Source of the DNA: JAJRXR01 sp041402005
GTDB taxonomy: Bacteria > Planctomycetota > Phycisphaerae > Phycisphaerales > UBA1924
Assembly: GCA_041402005.1 (NCBI GenBank)
Contig: JAWKTB010000004.1
Coordinates: 394,327-458,326, forward strand
DNA: 64,000 nt
Direction of reading: 5' to 3'
A model generated the notes under the pieces. The model worked only from the letters and a program-made list of their open reading frames with translations. It did no database searches and was not told the origin of the DNA. The position numbers were made by a program, and so were the translations under genes. How positions within the stretch are numbered: position 1 is the stretch's first letter; the number at the start of each line of letters is the position of its first letter. Below, piece after piece: positions 37,402-46,744 of the stretch.

Positions 37402-38469
37402 ATGAGCGACGAACACGACGCCACGCCGGATGAAGCGCCACCGAAGCGTCGCCGCTTCCGCCTCGCCTCCCGCAGGTCACTCGTCCGTCTCGCCGTCATC
37501 TTCGCGCTACTCATCGTCTTTGTCCTCATCGCCTACGCCCGCCAGCTGAACATGCCGGGCTCGCCGATGACCGGCCCGCTCCCGCCCCTCTCGCCCGAGC
37601 AGGGCGCCGCCCTCGAGCGCCTGCGCGACGACCTGACCACTCTGTGCGACGCCTACCCCCACCGTTCCGTCTTCGACCCGCGGACGTACGACGCCGCCGG
37701 CGAGTACATCCACTCCCTACTCGCCGCGACCGGCCTCGACGTCCAGGTCGAGCCCGTGCCCGGCCCCATCGCCGAGTCTCGCAACTACTACGTCGAGATC
37801 CCGGGCGCCGCACACCCCGGCCAGACCATCATCGTCGGCGCCCACTACGACACCGAGGAGACCACCCCCGGCGCCGACGACAACGCCTCGGGCGTCGTCG
37901 GCGTCATCGAACTCGCCCGCCGCCTCGCCGGCGCCAAGCCCGACCGCACCATCCGCCTCGTCATCTTCGCCAACGAGGAGGCCCTCAGCTTCGGCACCGA
38001 CGCTATGGGCAGCCAACTCCACGCCAACAACGCCCACGCCCGGGGCGACGACATCCGCGCCATGATCTCGCTCGAGATGATCGGCTACTACGACGAGTCC
38101 CCGGGCTCGCAGCAGTTCCCGCCCCCTCGCAACCTCCTCTACCCCGACACCGCCGACTTCATCGCCGTCGTCGGCAACCTCTCCTCCACAGCCCTTACTC
38201 GTCGCGCCGCCCGCGTCATGCGCGACGCGAACACCATCCCCGTCTACGGCGCCGCCCTCCCCGCCGCCGTCCCCGGTATCGCCTGGTCCGACCACCACTC
38301 CTTCTGGCGCCTCGGCGTCCCCGCCATCATGATCACCGACACCTCCTTCTACCGGAACCCCAACTACCACCAACCCTCCGACACGCCCGACACCCTCGAC
38401 TTCGCGCGCATGGCGAGAGTCCTCGACGCCGTCGAGGCCCTCGTCCGCGACCTCGCCTCCGCGCAGTGA
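37402..38469 (+). CDS. Membrane-anchored M28-family peptidase
   Basis: 355 residues. A basic N-terminus (PPKRRRFRLASRRSLVRL) precedes one transmembrane helix (LAVIFALLIVFVLIAYA), so the catalytic part is extracytoplasmic. M28 zinc ligands: VGAHYDTEETTPGADDNASG (His, Asp), VIFANEEALSFGTDAMGS (Glu-Glu), SLEMIGYYDES and the late HQPSDTPDTLDF. Probable aminopeptidase. A second M28 protein (14002-15909) differs by having PA and PDZ domains. Confidence 0.93.
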   Translation: MSDEHDATPDEAPPKRRRFRLASRRSLVRLAVIFALLIVFVLIAYARQLNMPGSPMTGPLPPLSPEQGAALERLRDDLTTLCDAYPHRSVFDPRTYDAAGEYIHSLLAATGLDVQVEPVPGPIAESRNYYVEIPGAAHPGQTIIVGAHYDTEETTPGADDNASGVVGVIELARRLAGAKPDRTIRLVIFANEEALSFGTDAMGSQLHANNAHARGDDIRAMISLEMIGYYDESPGSQQFPPPRNLLYPDTADFIAVVGNLSSTALTRRAARVMRDANTIPVYGAALPAAVPGIAWSDHHSFWRLGVPAIMITDTSFYRNPNYHQPSDTPDTLDFARMARVLDAVEALVRDLASAQ

Positions 38470-38490
38470 CGCGCACACGCCGCATGCAAC

Positions 38491-38535
38491 TCCCTCCCTC
38501 TCCCCCCTCGGGAGAGGGCCGGGGTGAGGGGCTCC
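38491..38535 (+). repeat. CCCTCTCCC/GGGAGAGGG palindromic repeat
   Basis: CCCTCCCTCTCCCCCCTCGG, then GAGAGGGCCGGGGTGAGGGG. One of the GAGAGGGCCGGGGTGAGGG family, with further copies at 45071, 45624, 45658, 48720-48890 and 50086. Confidence 0.75.
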
Positions 38536-38580
38536 CAACCCTCCACCTTCTCTACCTCTACCTCTTCATCCCGCCCGGCG

Positions 38581-38705
38581 CCACGCCTGACCCGCCAGGG
38601 CGCCCGTGCCGCATCAACGCGGCGCCACGCCTCACCCGTCAGGGCAGCCGTGCCACATCAACACGGTGCCACGGCTGACCCGTAAGGGCAGCCGTGCCGC
38701 GCTCA
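38581..38705 (+). repeat. Three tandem 44-base repeats with internal hairpin
   Basis: Copies start at 38581, 38625 and 38669 with CCACGCCT or CCACGGCT, exactly 44 bases apart. The third holds the near-palindrome ACGGCTGACCCGTAAGGGCAGCCGT (given by its arms: ACGGCTGACCC and GGGCAGCCGT). Copies differ by a few bases. They lie between the convergent M28 gene and the VOC-like gene. Confidence 0.8.
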
Positions 38706-38734
38706 CATATCCACATCACGATCGCCACGGATGC

Positions 38735-40093
38735 TCACGCCCCCACCACCGCCTGCTTCCGCGGATCCGTCCGCGCGATGATGTCGCTCACGCCGCGCTG
38801 GTTGAACCCCTTGTACCCGTCGTTCCGCTCGAGATTCTCCAGATGCGACCCGATCGCCCCCTGCAAGAGGAAGTCGTGCGCCTGCCCCCCCGTGATCAGC
38901 CCCGCCTCACGCAGCCGCTCCACACGCGCCGGGTCCACCTTCCACCGCTCCCCGTCCGTGAACGCCTGCCGCAGATACGGGAAGTTCGTGAAGGGCGCCA
39001 GCGTCCCGATCCCCGCGGCCCCCAGCTGGTCCCGCAGCGCCTCGAAATCGAACTGACACTCCAGGTGGTGCATCCCCGCCTGCAGCACGCTCTCGCCGTG
39101 CAGCCCGCACCACAACCCCACCGTCCCCAGCTCATCCCGCTGACGAAGCGTCTCGTGCGCGAAGTTCCCCGCCACCTCCTCGGGCGACAGATCGACATCC
39201 GCAAAGACAGTAAACCCGCACACCGGCTGCTCCAGCACCTGCGCCCCCCACCCGGCCTCCTCCCCTGCATAGAACCGCTCGCGGCACTCGAACCCCAGCT
39301 TCTCGAGCAGCCCGATCAACCGCCTGAACCACGCCCGGCTCGACCGGAACGTGTGATGGTCATGGTTCGCCCACCCCAGCCCAAGCCGGCTCTGGCGCCC
39401 GAACTGCGCCTGCGCCGCCCGGTTGCGCCGCTGCCAGTACTCACGCTCCGCCGCGAAGAACAGGTCGCACGCCAGATCCCGCCCCAGGTCCGAGATCGCC
39501 GCATCCACGAGCGCGTTCGCGCGCGCAAACGACCGCTCCTCGTCCCCCAGATCCCGCGCCCGCCGGCGCAAGGACTCGTAATGCCGCATCGTCAGCACCG
39601 ACCGCGCCGGATCCGACGCGGCCACCGCGAACCCGCGGTACCCGTGCCGCTCGACCGCCCACAGTTCCGCGTTGTCGCCATAGAACGCCGCCACCCGCCG
39701 CAGCCGGCTCCACGGATCACCCTGGATCACCTGGTCGTTGCTGATCGTGTGCGCCGCCACGAAGTCCGACACGCGCTCCACCTTGATCGACACCGCCAGC
39801 GTCGGCCCGCGCGACGCCGTGATCACCGGCAGCATCGCCCCCGGATGGCGCCACGCCTTCTCCGCCCCCTCCACCTCGAACGCCTCGTACCCCGACGCCT
39901 CCAGCCGCCCCTCGAGCCCCCCCTCCATCGGCGCCTCGATCGAGTCCACCCAATCCACGAACCGCGTCCCCGCCTCCCCGCGCATCCGCTCCGCCAGCCC
40001 CGCCGCCCCCTCGTTCCGCGACAGGAACCGATCCACCAACTCCAGCACGATCCCCCACGCCTCAGGCTGCGGCGACCACTCGAACTCTCCCAT
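38735..40093 (-). CDS. VOC/DUF1338-like putative metalloenzyme, unassigned
   Basis: 452 residues, cytoplasmic. The centre has a His-rich motif WANHDHHTFRSSRAWF followed by LIGLLEKLGFECRERFYAG and GFTVFADVDLSPEEVAGNFA, a pattern like the vicinal-oxygen-chelate or DUF1338 (2-oxoadipate dioxygenase) folds. Later come GMHHLECQFDFEALRDQLG and PFTNFPYLRQAFTDGERWKV. The end has IARTDPRKQAVVGA. Metal dependence is inferred from the conserved His/Glu pattern; the substrate is unknown. Long gap of repeats upstream. Confidence 0.62.
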   Translation of the reverse strand: MGEFEWSPQPEAWGIVLELVDRFLSRNEGAAGLAERMRGEAGTRFVDWVDSIEAPMEGGLEGRLEASGYEAFEVEGAEKAWRHPGAMLPVITASRGPTLAVSIKVERVSDFVAAHTISNDQVIQGDPWSRLRRVAAFYGDNAELWAVERHGYRGFAVAASDPARSVLTMRHYESLRRRARDLGDEERSFARANALVDAAISDLGRDLACDLFFAAEREYWQRRNRAAQAQFGRQSRLGLGWANHDHHTFRSSRAWFRRLIGLLEKLGFECRERFYAGEEAGWGAQVLEQPVCGFTVFADVDLSPEEVAGNFAHETLRQRDELGTVGLWCGLHGESVLQAGMHHLECQFDFEALRDQLGAAGIGTLAPFTNFPYLRQAFTDGERWKVDPARVERLREAGLITGGQAHDFLLQGAIGSHLENLERNDGYKGFNQRGVSDIIARTDPRKQAVVGA

Positions 40094-40155
40094 TCCTCAC
40101 GCTCCTTCGCGGCGGACTCCCGCCGCCTCTCCGCCCATTCAAGCCCCCCACCCCA

Positions 40156-40380
40156 CCGGGTGCCACTGCTTGCCGCAACTCCCTCCCCTCCCTCCTCTTC
40201 CACCCCTCCGCGGCGCAGCAGTGCCGGGTGCCACTGCTCGCCGCAACTCCCATCCCTCCCTTCTCTTCCTCCTCTCCGCGGCGCAGCAGTGTGGGTGCCG
40301 CCGGGCGCCACCGCCGGGTGCCACTGCTCGCCGCAACTCCCTCCCCTCCCTCCTCTTCCACCCTCCGCGGCGCAGCAGTG
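40156..40380 (+). repeat. Three copies of a 67-68-base inverted-ended repeat
   Basis: Copies at 40156-40223, 40224-40291 and 40314-40380. Each starts CCGGGTGCCACTGCTCGCCG and ends CCGCGGCGCAGCAGTG, so the ends pair (CACTGCTCGCCGC with GCGGCGCAGCAGTG, one bulge) around a pyrimidine-rich loop. Copies 1 and 2 abut directly. They occupy most of the 403-base gap between the VOC-like gene and icd, in which I see no gene. Confidence 0.85.
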
Positions 40381-40496
40381 TCAGCGCGGCAACTCCCCAC
40401 GCGGACGCCCAACCCCGCTCAGACCCGCCCGGCCAACTCCCCCTCCCCTACACTCCCCCTCCAACAAACCCGCCTTCCACCGAGGAGATCCGAGCG

Positions 40497-41786
<1,290 letters not shown>

Positions 41787-41801
41787 CGAAGACCTGGCCC
41801 G

Positions 41802-42683
41802 TCAAGTGACAGGCACTTGCGAAAGTCGTGACTTTCGGTGGTCGTAAATCGGTTGATCATGCGGTCTATAGTCCTTCTCGCCCTTGAGTGCAGCATTGAT
41901 CCGCCGCCGAGCGATTCGCACGAACTGATCTTCGATCTCGGCCCCAAGAAATCGGCGTCCATGCGTAGCTGCAGCAACTCCAGCTGACCCTGACCCGCAG
42001 AACGGATCGAGCACCCATCCCCGCCGCCTAGTCAACGCGAGTACGAGTCGCTCTGCCAGACCGACAGGGAACTGGCACGGATGTTCGGTCTTCTCTCTGT
42101 GGTTGCCGACCACGTTTGGGATGTCCCAGACATCTTCTGGATTCTTCCCCGCAGGGTGCGATGTCAGCCTGCCATCGCCGTTGCGCTTCCCCGGATACTT
42201 TGCAGGAATCCGAACTGCATCTAGATCAAAATGATATGCTTCATCCTTCGTATACCACAGGACAACCTCGTATCGCCCGCTGAATCGATTGCGACAGTGC
42301 AAGCCATGTCCAAACCTCCATATTATTCGATTCCGCAGGGTGAACCCCAGTTCCTTAAAAATAGGATGCATATAGATATCCAAGGGCTCCACATGGCCAT
42401 TCTGAACGTAGTTCCCAACTTGCCAACATATGCTCCCGCCTCTCGCCACGTGTGGCGCGAGAGACTCGATAATGTCTGCCTGCCAGCGAAGAAACTTGTT
42501 GAATGATTTTCTGTCTTCGTATTCTTTCCCCAAGTTGTACGGCGGCGATGTCATGATTAAGTTGAATTTACGTTTTGTTGGTAGCGATTCAAGCAGCTCC
42601 TCCGCTGTCCATGGCCAAAGCGAGTATTCCGGCAGGGTAGCCAGATCATTCGACCGACGCAGGATCTTTACTTGCGGTGGCAT
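41802..42683 (-). CDS. Site-specific DNA methyltransferase (N6-adenine or N4-cytosine)
   Basis: 293 residues. Motif IV TSPPYN in NLIMTSPPYNLGKEYEDR comes before motif I DPFCGSGSAGVAAATHGRRF, the beta-class order. The end has GAEIEDQFVRIARRRI. The target-recognition segment is probably the middle (GNYVQNGHVEPLDIYMHPIF to NPEDVWDIPNVVGNHREK). It lies in a low-GC island. It is last in a three-gene operon behind the unknown helical protein and the DGQHR protein. No restriction endonuclease is recognisable, so this is an orphan methylase or part of a modification-dependent system. Confidence 0.93.
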   Translation of the reverse strand: MPPQVKILRRSNDLATLPEYSLWPWTAEELLESLPTKRKFNLIMTSPPYNLGKEYEDRKSFNKFLRWQADIIESLAPHVARGGSICWQVGNYVQNGHVEPLDIYMHPIFKELGFTLRNRIIWRFGHGLHCRNRFSGRYEVVLWYTKDEAYHFDLDAVRIPAKYPGKRNGDGRLTSHPAGKNPEDVWDIPNVVGNHREKTEHPCQFPVGLAERLVLALTRRRGWVLDPFCGSGSAGVAAATHGRRFLGAEIEDQFVRIARRRINAALKGEKDYRPHDQPIYDHRKSRLSQVPVT

Positions 42684-42692
42684 GCTAATTGA

Positions 42693-43613
42693 TCAGACCT
42701 CTTCCATGAAAGCATCACCGGCGCCCATCACCTCATCCAGCCGCCCAAGAAGCAAGTCGTGCTCATCTGCCGCACTCGAAACACGCAGCCCGAGATCTCG
42801 CAGCAACGCAAGGGCCATACCGACGACCTGTAAGCCCAAGTGTACTCCAACGTCGGGATTGGCGAGGTCAGCCCATCCTTGCCCCTTTCGAACTGACGCC
42901 AACAGTTGGGCCATCGAATCGTTGCAGTCCACGGCCTGCAGATCTGCGAACGGCCAATATGACGACTTGTAGTGCAGTGCATTCCGCTGCGTTGGGATTC
43001 GCTCAGGGTCAACCTGCTTGAAGGCATCTTTGGCGGCGTATGGCCAGACGCCTTCCGAAACGCGTGTGCAATGCACGAGGCGAATCAGAACACTCCACCA
43101 ATCCATGTGCTGCGGAGGGCTCCGCTTGTAGCAGGAGAAGCGGTACTCCGAGTCTGTAATTGCCTTGGAGGACCCTTGATCACGCTGGACCCAAATGTCG
43201 AGCTGATAGTACCGATTCGTATGTCGATTGCGAGCGACCGTGCATCCGAGAAAGTCACAGACGGCACGCATGCCAAAGAAGCCCGCTTGATAGCAGGTTG
43301 CCCTTGACCAACTGCGGTATCCTGTCGAACTCGATTCGAGCCCTACTCGAAGCACATGCACCGCGCGGCGTAACTGAGCGATGGCATCGACATAGAACGC
43401 TCGGCGCAGACCCGCTATCTCTTCAAAGTAAGATCGTTGACCCATTTGGAGTGAATCGACAGCTGTATATATCTCGGGTAGCGAGGTGAGTTCTTCGATT
43501 TCATGCTCTGGGTCTGACACCGGATCTTCAGGGACGAAATTCTGCCACTCGCCGGCGATTTGCTCCCAATCTCGTTGTTCAATCTTGCGAGCGTTCTGAT
43601 CTCGAGCGGACAT
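42693..43613 (-). CDS. Unknown helical protein of the low-GC operon
   Basis: 306 residues from ATG 43613, five bases after the DGQHR stop, so tightly linked. Mostly alpha-helical with no signal or membrane segment. The region IPTQRNALHYKSSYWPFADL contains an R-x3-H arrangement reminiscent of HEPN-type ribonuclease motifs, but too little else matches to name it. Other segments: SYFEEIAGLRRAFYVDAIAQ and CYQAGFFGMRAVCDFLGC. No family recognised. The context suggests a partner of the methyltransferase/DGQHR pair. Confidence 0.78.
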   Translation of the reverse strand: MSARDQNARKIEQRDWEQIAGEWQNFVPEDPVSDPEHEIEELTSLPEIYTAVDSLQMGQRSYFEEIAGLRRAFYVDAIAQLRRAVHVLRVGLESSSTGYRSWSRATCYQAGFFGMRAVCDFLGCTVARNRHTNRYYQLDIWVQRDQGSSKAITDSEYRFSCYKRSPPQHMDWWSVLIRLVHCTRVSEGVWPYAAKDAFKQVDPERIPTQRNALHYKSSYWPFADLQAVDCNDSMAQLLASVRKGQGWADLANPDVGVHLGLQVVGMALALLRDLGLRVSSAADEHDLLLGRLDEVMGAGDAFMEEV

Positions 43614-43618
43614 GGCTG

Positions 43619-44731
43619 TCAATCCAGCTCGATCAGACCGCCGAGCTCGTTCTGAGCGGAGTCGTTCAACCTGGTACGAAGGTCGCTGGATGCCTGATTC
43701 TCGGCAGCCACTCCAGTGCCCATCTGCCTCCATGCGTCGAAATCGAAGTCATCTATCAACTTCAGAGCAGTTGATACATGTTGCACTCGAAATGAACTCT
43801 TGCCAGCAACCCTAAATGTGATCTCAAGTACAGTCGGCAGCACGTTGAGCATCGCCCCAAACCCGATCGTCTTAAAGAACACGGAGTCCAGGCTGTGATA
43901 CTCGTCCGGGAAGACTTTCTTCAATGCCTTATAGTATGCATTCAGAATACCCGCCCTCTCTTCATCCGTGTAATCAAACAATCGACCATTGGAACGAATG
44001 TGAGGAACGACCTTGCGAACAAAGTTAGTCGAAGAAATCTGACCCTTACGAGGAGAAGTCGTAGCGACGATTCTCTGAAAGAACGGTGAATCCTGATCAC
44101 GCTTCAACATGTTCACCAGGTCGTTGGCCCGCTCCTCAAGGACCTCCTTTTCGCTTTTCATTCTGGGCAGGTGTTTGAGCAAGTCATAGTAGAGCGAAGA
44201 AGCGACCCCCTTCTGCTCGCGATTGATTGTGATGAAGAACTCGATCTGCTGCTCAAGAGGCAGCTTGATGAACGCTATCACGGCGAACTCAAACTCGCTG
44301 TCCGCTTGAGCGGCACCGATTAGACGATGCTGCCCGTCGATTACCCAGCCCGCGTGCGGAACATTGGGAATTCTAAGTCGCCGCCCGTCGTCTAGAATGT
44401 CGCCATCGTCGAACGAAACCAACACTGCACCTGGAATCGCATAGTGCTGATCTATGTACTTGGAAATCTTGCGAACGCGTGATGCCGAGAACGCTCGTTG
44501 GTAGCCCTCTTCTTTGTCTTCACTGCGGCGGTTCACATCCACAAGATCCCAAAGATCCTTGGCAGACATCGTAAACACATACATCTGAATGTCGGCTTGC
44601 TGATGTGGGATGCAGGGGATCTCGATATGCGTGCCACTTTGCCGGCGCTTACGTGGAATCGCCTGCTGATTTGGTGATCGCTTTTCGCGCTGGACTATCC
44701 GCCTGCTTCGGCTGTCTTTCCTGCTAGCCAC
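43619..44731 (-). CDS. DGQHR-domain protein (DndB-like)
   Basis: 370 residues from GTG 44731, behind GAGGAGC six bases upstream; an ATG at 44776 is also open but lacks a ribosome site. The hallmark DGQHR lies at residues 132-136 (AGWVIDGQHRLIGA), followed by FITINREQKGVASSLYYDLL. This domain is ParB/sulfiredoxin-like. It is known in DndB, the regulator of DNA phosphorothioation, and in other DNA-modification neighbourhoods. No dndACDE genes are here; the partners are the unknown helical protein and a methyltransferase. Low GC relative to flanks indicates recent transfer. Confidence 0.88.
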   Translation of the reverse strand: MASRKDSRSRRIVQREKRSPNQQAIPRKRRQSGTHIEIPCIPHQQADIQMYVFTMSAKDLWDLVDVNRRSEDKEEGYQRAFSASRVRKISKYIDQHYAIPGAVLVSFDDGDILDDGRRLRIPNVPHAGWVIDGQHRLIGAAQADSEFEFAVIAFIKLPLEQQIEFFITINREQKGVASSLYYDLLKHLPRMKSEKEVLEERANDLVNMLKRDQDSPFFQRIVATTSPRKGQISSTNFVRKVVPHIRSNGRLFDYTDEERAGILNAYYKALKKVFPDEYHSLDSVFFKTIGFGAMLNVLPTVLEITFRVAGKSSFRVQHVSTALKLIDDFDFDAWRQMGTGVAAENQASSDLRTRLNDSAQNELGGLIELD

Positions 44732-45070
44732 CGATGTGCTCCTCGCTCTGAGCCAACAGCGTACTCTCGAACGCACCTATTGGCGAATGACGCCGGGATG
44801 GCACCAAGAACCCCTTCACTGTGCCACCGATATCTGCCTTGCGATCTCGGTGCTACCCCCGGGCACACCATCCAGCCGCCCCGCACCTCCCCACCTCGTG
44901 CGCATTCTCCTCCCGACCGCCCATAATTGTGCGCAAGCCCGCCGCCACTCCCCCTCCCGCGCCTCGACCTCCCCCGCCGCCCGCCAACAATTGCCACCAT
45001 GAGATGGCGCCACCAACCCACGACCACCGAGCCTGAGACCCAGCCCCTCCCCGACGACCTCGACCACGCC

Positions 45071-45117
45071 TCCCTCCCTCTCCCGCGCCCCGCGGGAGAG
45101 GGCCGGGGTGAGGGCTC
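45071..45117 (+). repeat. GAGAGGGCCGGGGTGAGGG palindromic repeat, translated
   Basis: CCCTCTCCCGCGCCCCGCGG then GAGAGGGCCGGGGTGAGGGC. Arms CCCTCTCCCGCG / CGCGGGAGAGGG. Confidence 0.75.
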
Positions 45118-45597
45118 CGTCCCCTCCTCCTCCTCCGACTCTTCGACTTCTTCCCCTGGTCCCCGGTCGCCGGTCCCCGGTCCCTCCTCACCTGATGCCC
45201 GATGCCTGATCCCTGATGCCTCCCCACCCAATGCCCAATCCCGAATCCCCAATGCCTCTCCCCCCCCTCTCGACCCTCCCACCCACGCCTCCCTCCTCTC
45301 CCACTACCTCGACCCCGACATCCCGCCGCGTGAGGTGGCCGAGATCTTCGCCCTCTCCCTCCCCCAGCTCGCCGCCTGGGCCGCCTCCGCGCGCACGCGG
45401 CACGACATCGCCGCCATCAACGCCCTCAACCACCAGCGTGCCGCCGACCTCGCCCCCGCGCAGCTCGTCCGGGCGCGCCACACACTCGCGGCCATCGCCA
45501 CCACCGCCCCCGGCGCCCGCGTGACCCCCCTCGAGTCCCGCGCCAACGAGACCGCCCGCAAGGCCGCCACCACCCTGCTCCGAGCCCTCTCCCCCTC

Positions 45598-45710
45598 GGT
45601 GGTATGGGCGTCCCGCCCGTCTCCCTCCCTCTCCCGCGCCCCGCGGGAGAGGGCCGGCTCTCCCTCCCTCGCCCCACTGGGGAGAGGGCCGGGGAGAGGG
45701 GCTCCGTCCC
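45598..45710 (+). repeat. Cluster of three palindromic repeats
   Basis: GGTGGTATGGGCGTCCCGCC at 45598, CCCTCTCCCGCGCCCCGCGG at about 45627, and CCCACTGGGGAGAGGGCCGG at about 45673. Two different families are nested next to each other at the end of the 44999 gene. Confidence 0.7.
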
Positions 45711-45793
45711 CTCTGGTTTCTCACTCCCCATCCTCTCTTGATCCCAGCCGCGAGCGGGAGCTCGCGACTCCTCCACCTCCACCACCTCCCCAC

Positions 45794-46117
45794 CTACGAC
45801 GAGAACATGAACACCAGCGCGAGCCCGATCGCCAGCAAGAGCGCCGTGTACACCGCCGCCACGATCAGCGAGTACTTCCACTCGAGGTGGGCGATGTACT
45901 TGCTCCCGAGTGCGAGGAGGGCGTAGTCGATCAGCAAGCCGAGCAGCCCGACGTCGATATCCGAGACCGCGAGCACGAAGCGCACGATGCCGGGGATCAG
46001 CACGACCACCGCGCCGACCTTCACGGACACCTCCTCGCGCGCGACGATCCCCGCGATCCAGGCGTAGAAGAACCCCAGGATCAGGTACGTCACGACGACG
46101 AGCAGCAGGCCGAACAT
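45794..46117 (-). CDS. Small membrane protein, four predicted helices
   Basis: 107 residues from ATG 46117, preceded by AAAGGGGG. Hydrophobic segments: MFGLLLVVVTYLILGFFYAW, KVGAVVVLIPGIVRFVLAV, GLLGLLIDYALLALGS and YSLIVAAVYTALLLAIGLAL. No family recognised. The longer frame up to 46201 would read through the terminator of the RRM gene and is unlikely. Confidence 0.75.
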   Translation of the reverse strand: MFGLLLVVVTYLILGFFYAWIAGIVAREEVSVKVGAVVVLIPGIVRFVLAVSDIDVGLLGLLIDYALLALGSKYIAHLEWKYSLIVAAVYTALLLAIGLALVFMFSS

Positions 46118-46146
46118 ACGAACCCCCTTTCGCCGCTCAGGATACT

Positions 46147-46186
46147 CCAAAAAAGACACAGGCCGGGACGTCTCCGCCCCGGCCTG
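46147..46186 (-). terminator. Terminator of RRM gene 1
   Basis: On the minus strand: CAGGCCGGG, loop of ten bases, CCCGGCCTG (46159-46167 with 46178-46186), then a TTTTTT tract at 46149-46154. It lies between the RRM stop and the small membrane protein. Confidence 0.87.
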
Positions 46187-46219
46187 CTCTTGTTTCTTCA
46201 CGCGTTGGCGTGGTGTGTC

Positions 46220-46546
46220 TTACCAGCGGTTGCCGCCGCCGCCGCCACGCCCGCCGCCGTACCCGCCGCGGCCACCGCCGCCGCCGCCACCACCGCGGTT
46301 CTCGCGGGGCTTGGCCTCGTTGACGGTCAGGTCGCGCCCGCCGATGTTCTGGCCGTTGAGCGCCTCGATGGCGGCGCTGGCCTGCCCATCATCGACCATC
46401 TCGACGAACCCGAACCCGCGCGGACGCCCGGTCTCCCGGTCCATGACCAGGGTGGCCGACGCGACCTCGCCGTGCTGCTCGAACATCTCGCGCAGCTCCG
46501 ACTCGGACGTGCTGAAAGACAGATTCCCGACGTAAAGCTTCTTCAT
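46220..46546 (-). CDS. RNA-binding protein with one RRM domain and Gly/Arg-rich tail, copy 1
   Basis: 108 residues from ATG 46546. RNP2 is KLYVGNLSF and RNP1 is RPRGFGFVEM, with an RRM of about 80 residues, then a glycine-rich tail with RGG/YGG units ending NRW. Typical of bacterial glycine-rich RNA-binding proteins, often cold-induced. It shares a leader of about 70 bases (CCGAGTTCA and GCAGAAGGT near the start) with copy 2 at 48111-48473. In copy 1 the Gly codons of the RNP1 region are GGG-rich; in copy 2 they are GGC-rich. Confidence 0.95.
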   Translation of the reverse strand: MKKLYVGNLSFSTSESELREMFEQHGEVASATLVMDRETGRPRGFGFVEMVDDGQASAAIEALNGQNIGGRDLTVNEAKPRENRGGGGGGGGRGGYGGGRGGGGGNRW

Positions 46547-46744
46547 CTCGATACCTTCTGCATTGCCCTTGAACTGTGACCGCTGCTTGAACTCGGGCAA
46601 TGAGAAAGCGTCGGGCCCCCGGGGCGGCTCGCCCGCTCTCGGACGCGCCCCCCTGGGCCCCCAAGTCTAGCCCCCCCGACGCCCCGATCCCTTCGCCGAC
46701 CCTCCCCCGCCCGACCCCGCGTATGCTGGCCCCGGAGGCCCGTC

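Larger units (their letters stand above)
44999..45790 (+). pseudogene. Small helical-protein gene overrun by repeats, natural stop lost
   Basis: From ATG 44999 the frame is open to 46579, but only a core at about 45288-45597 looks like a real domain (LLSHYLDPDIPPREVAEIFA, LSLPQLAAWAASARTRHDIA, LESRANETARKAATTLLRAL), possibly helix-turn-helix. The part before it is translated repeat: PLPRPAGEGRGEG from a GAGAGGGCCGGGGTGAGGG unit, and SPDARCLIPDASPPNAQSRI from a TGATGCC/AATGCCC unit. Right after ALSPS, a GGTGGTATGGGCGTCCCGCC repeat and two more units follow. Beyond that the frame runs antisense to two minus-strand genes, so the original stop has been displaced. The end given here is where support stops. 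Confidence 0.5.

Noticed and set aside
38581..38705. Possible CRISPR array from the 44-base repeats
   Set aside because: The whole 44-base unit repeats with no unique spacers, there are only three copies and no cas genes.
40156..40380. Possible CRISPR array from the 68-base repeats
   Set aside because: Copies 1 and 2 abut without spacers and the units have complementary ends; it fits a short mobile element.
41787..44740. Insertion sequence or prophage in the low-GC island
   Set aside because: No transposase, integrase or terminal inverted repeats recognised; all three genes look like DNA-modification functions.
46118..46201. Longer start for the small membrane protein at 46201
   Set aside because: It would translate through the terminator hairpin of RRM gene 1; ATG 46117 has a good ribosome site.
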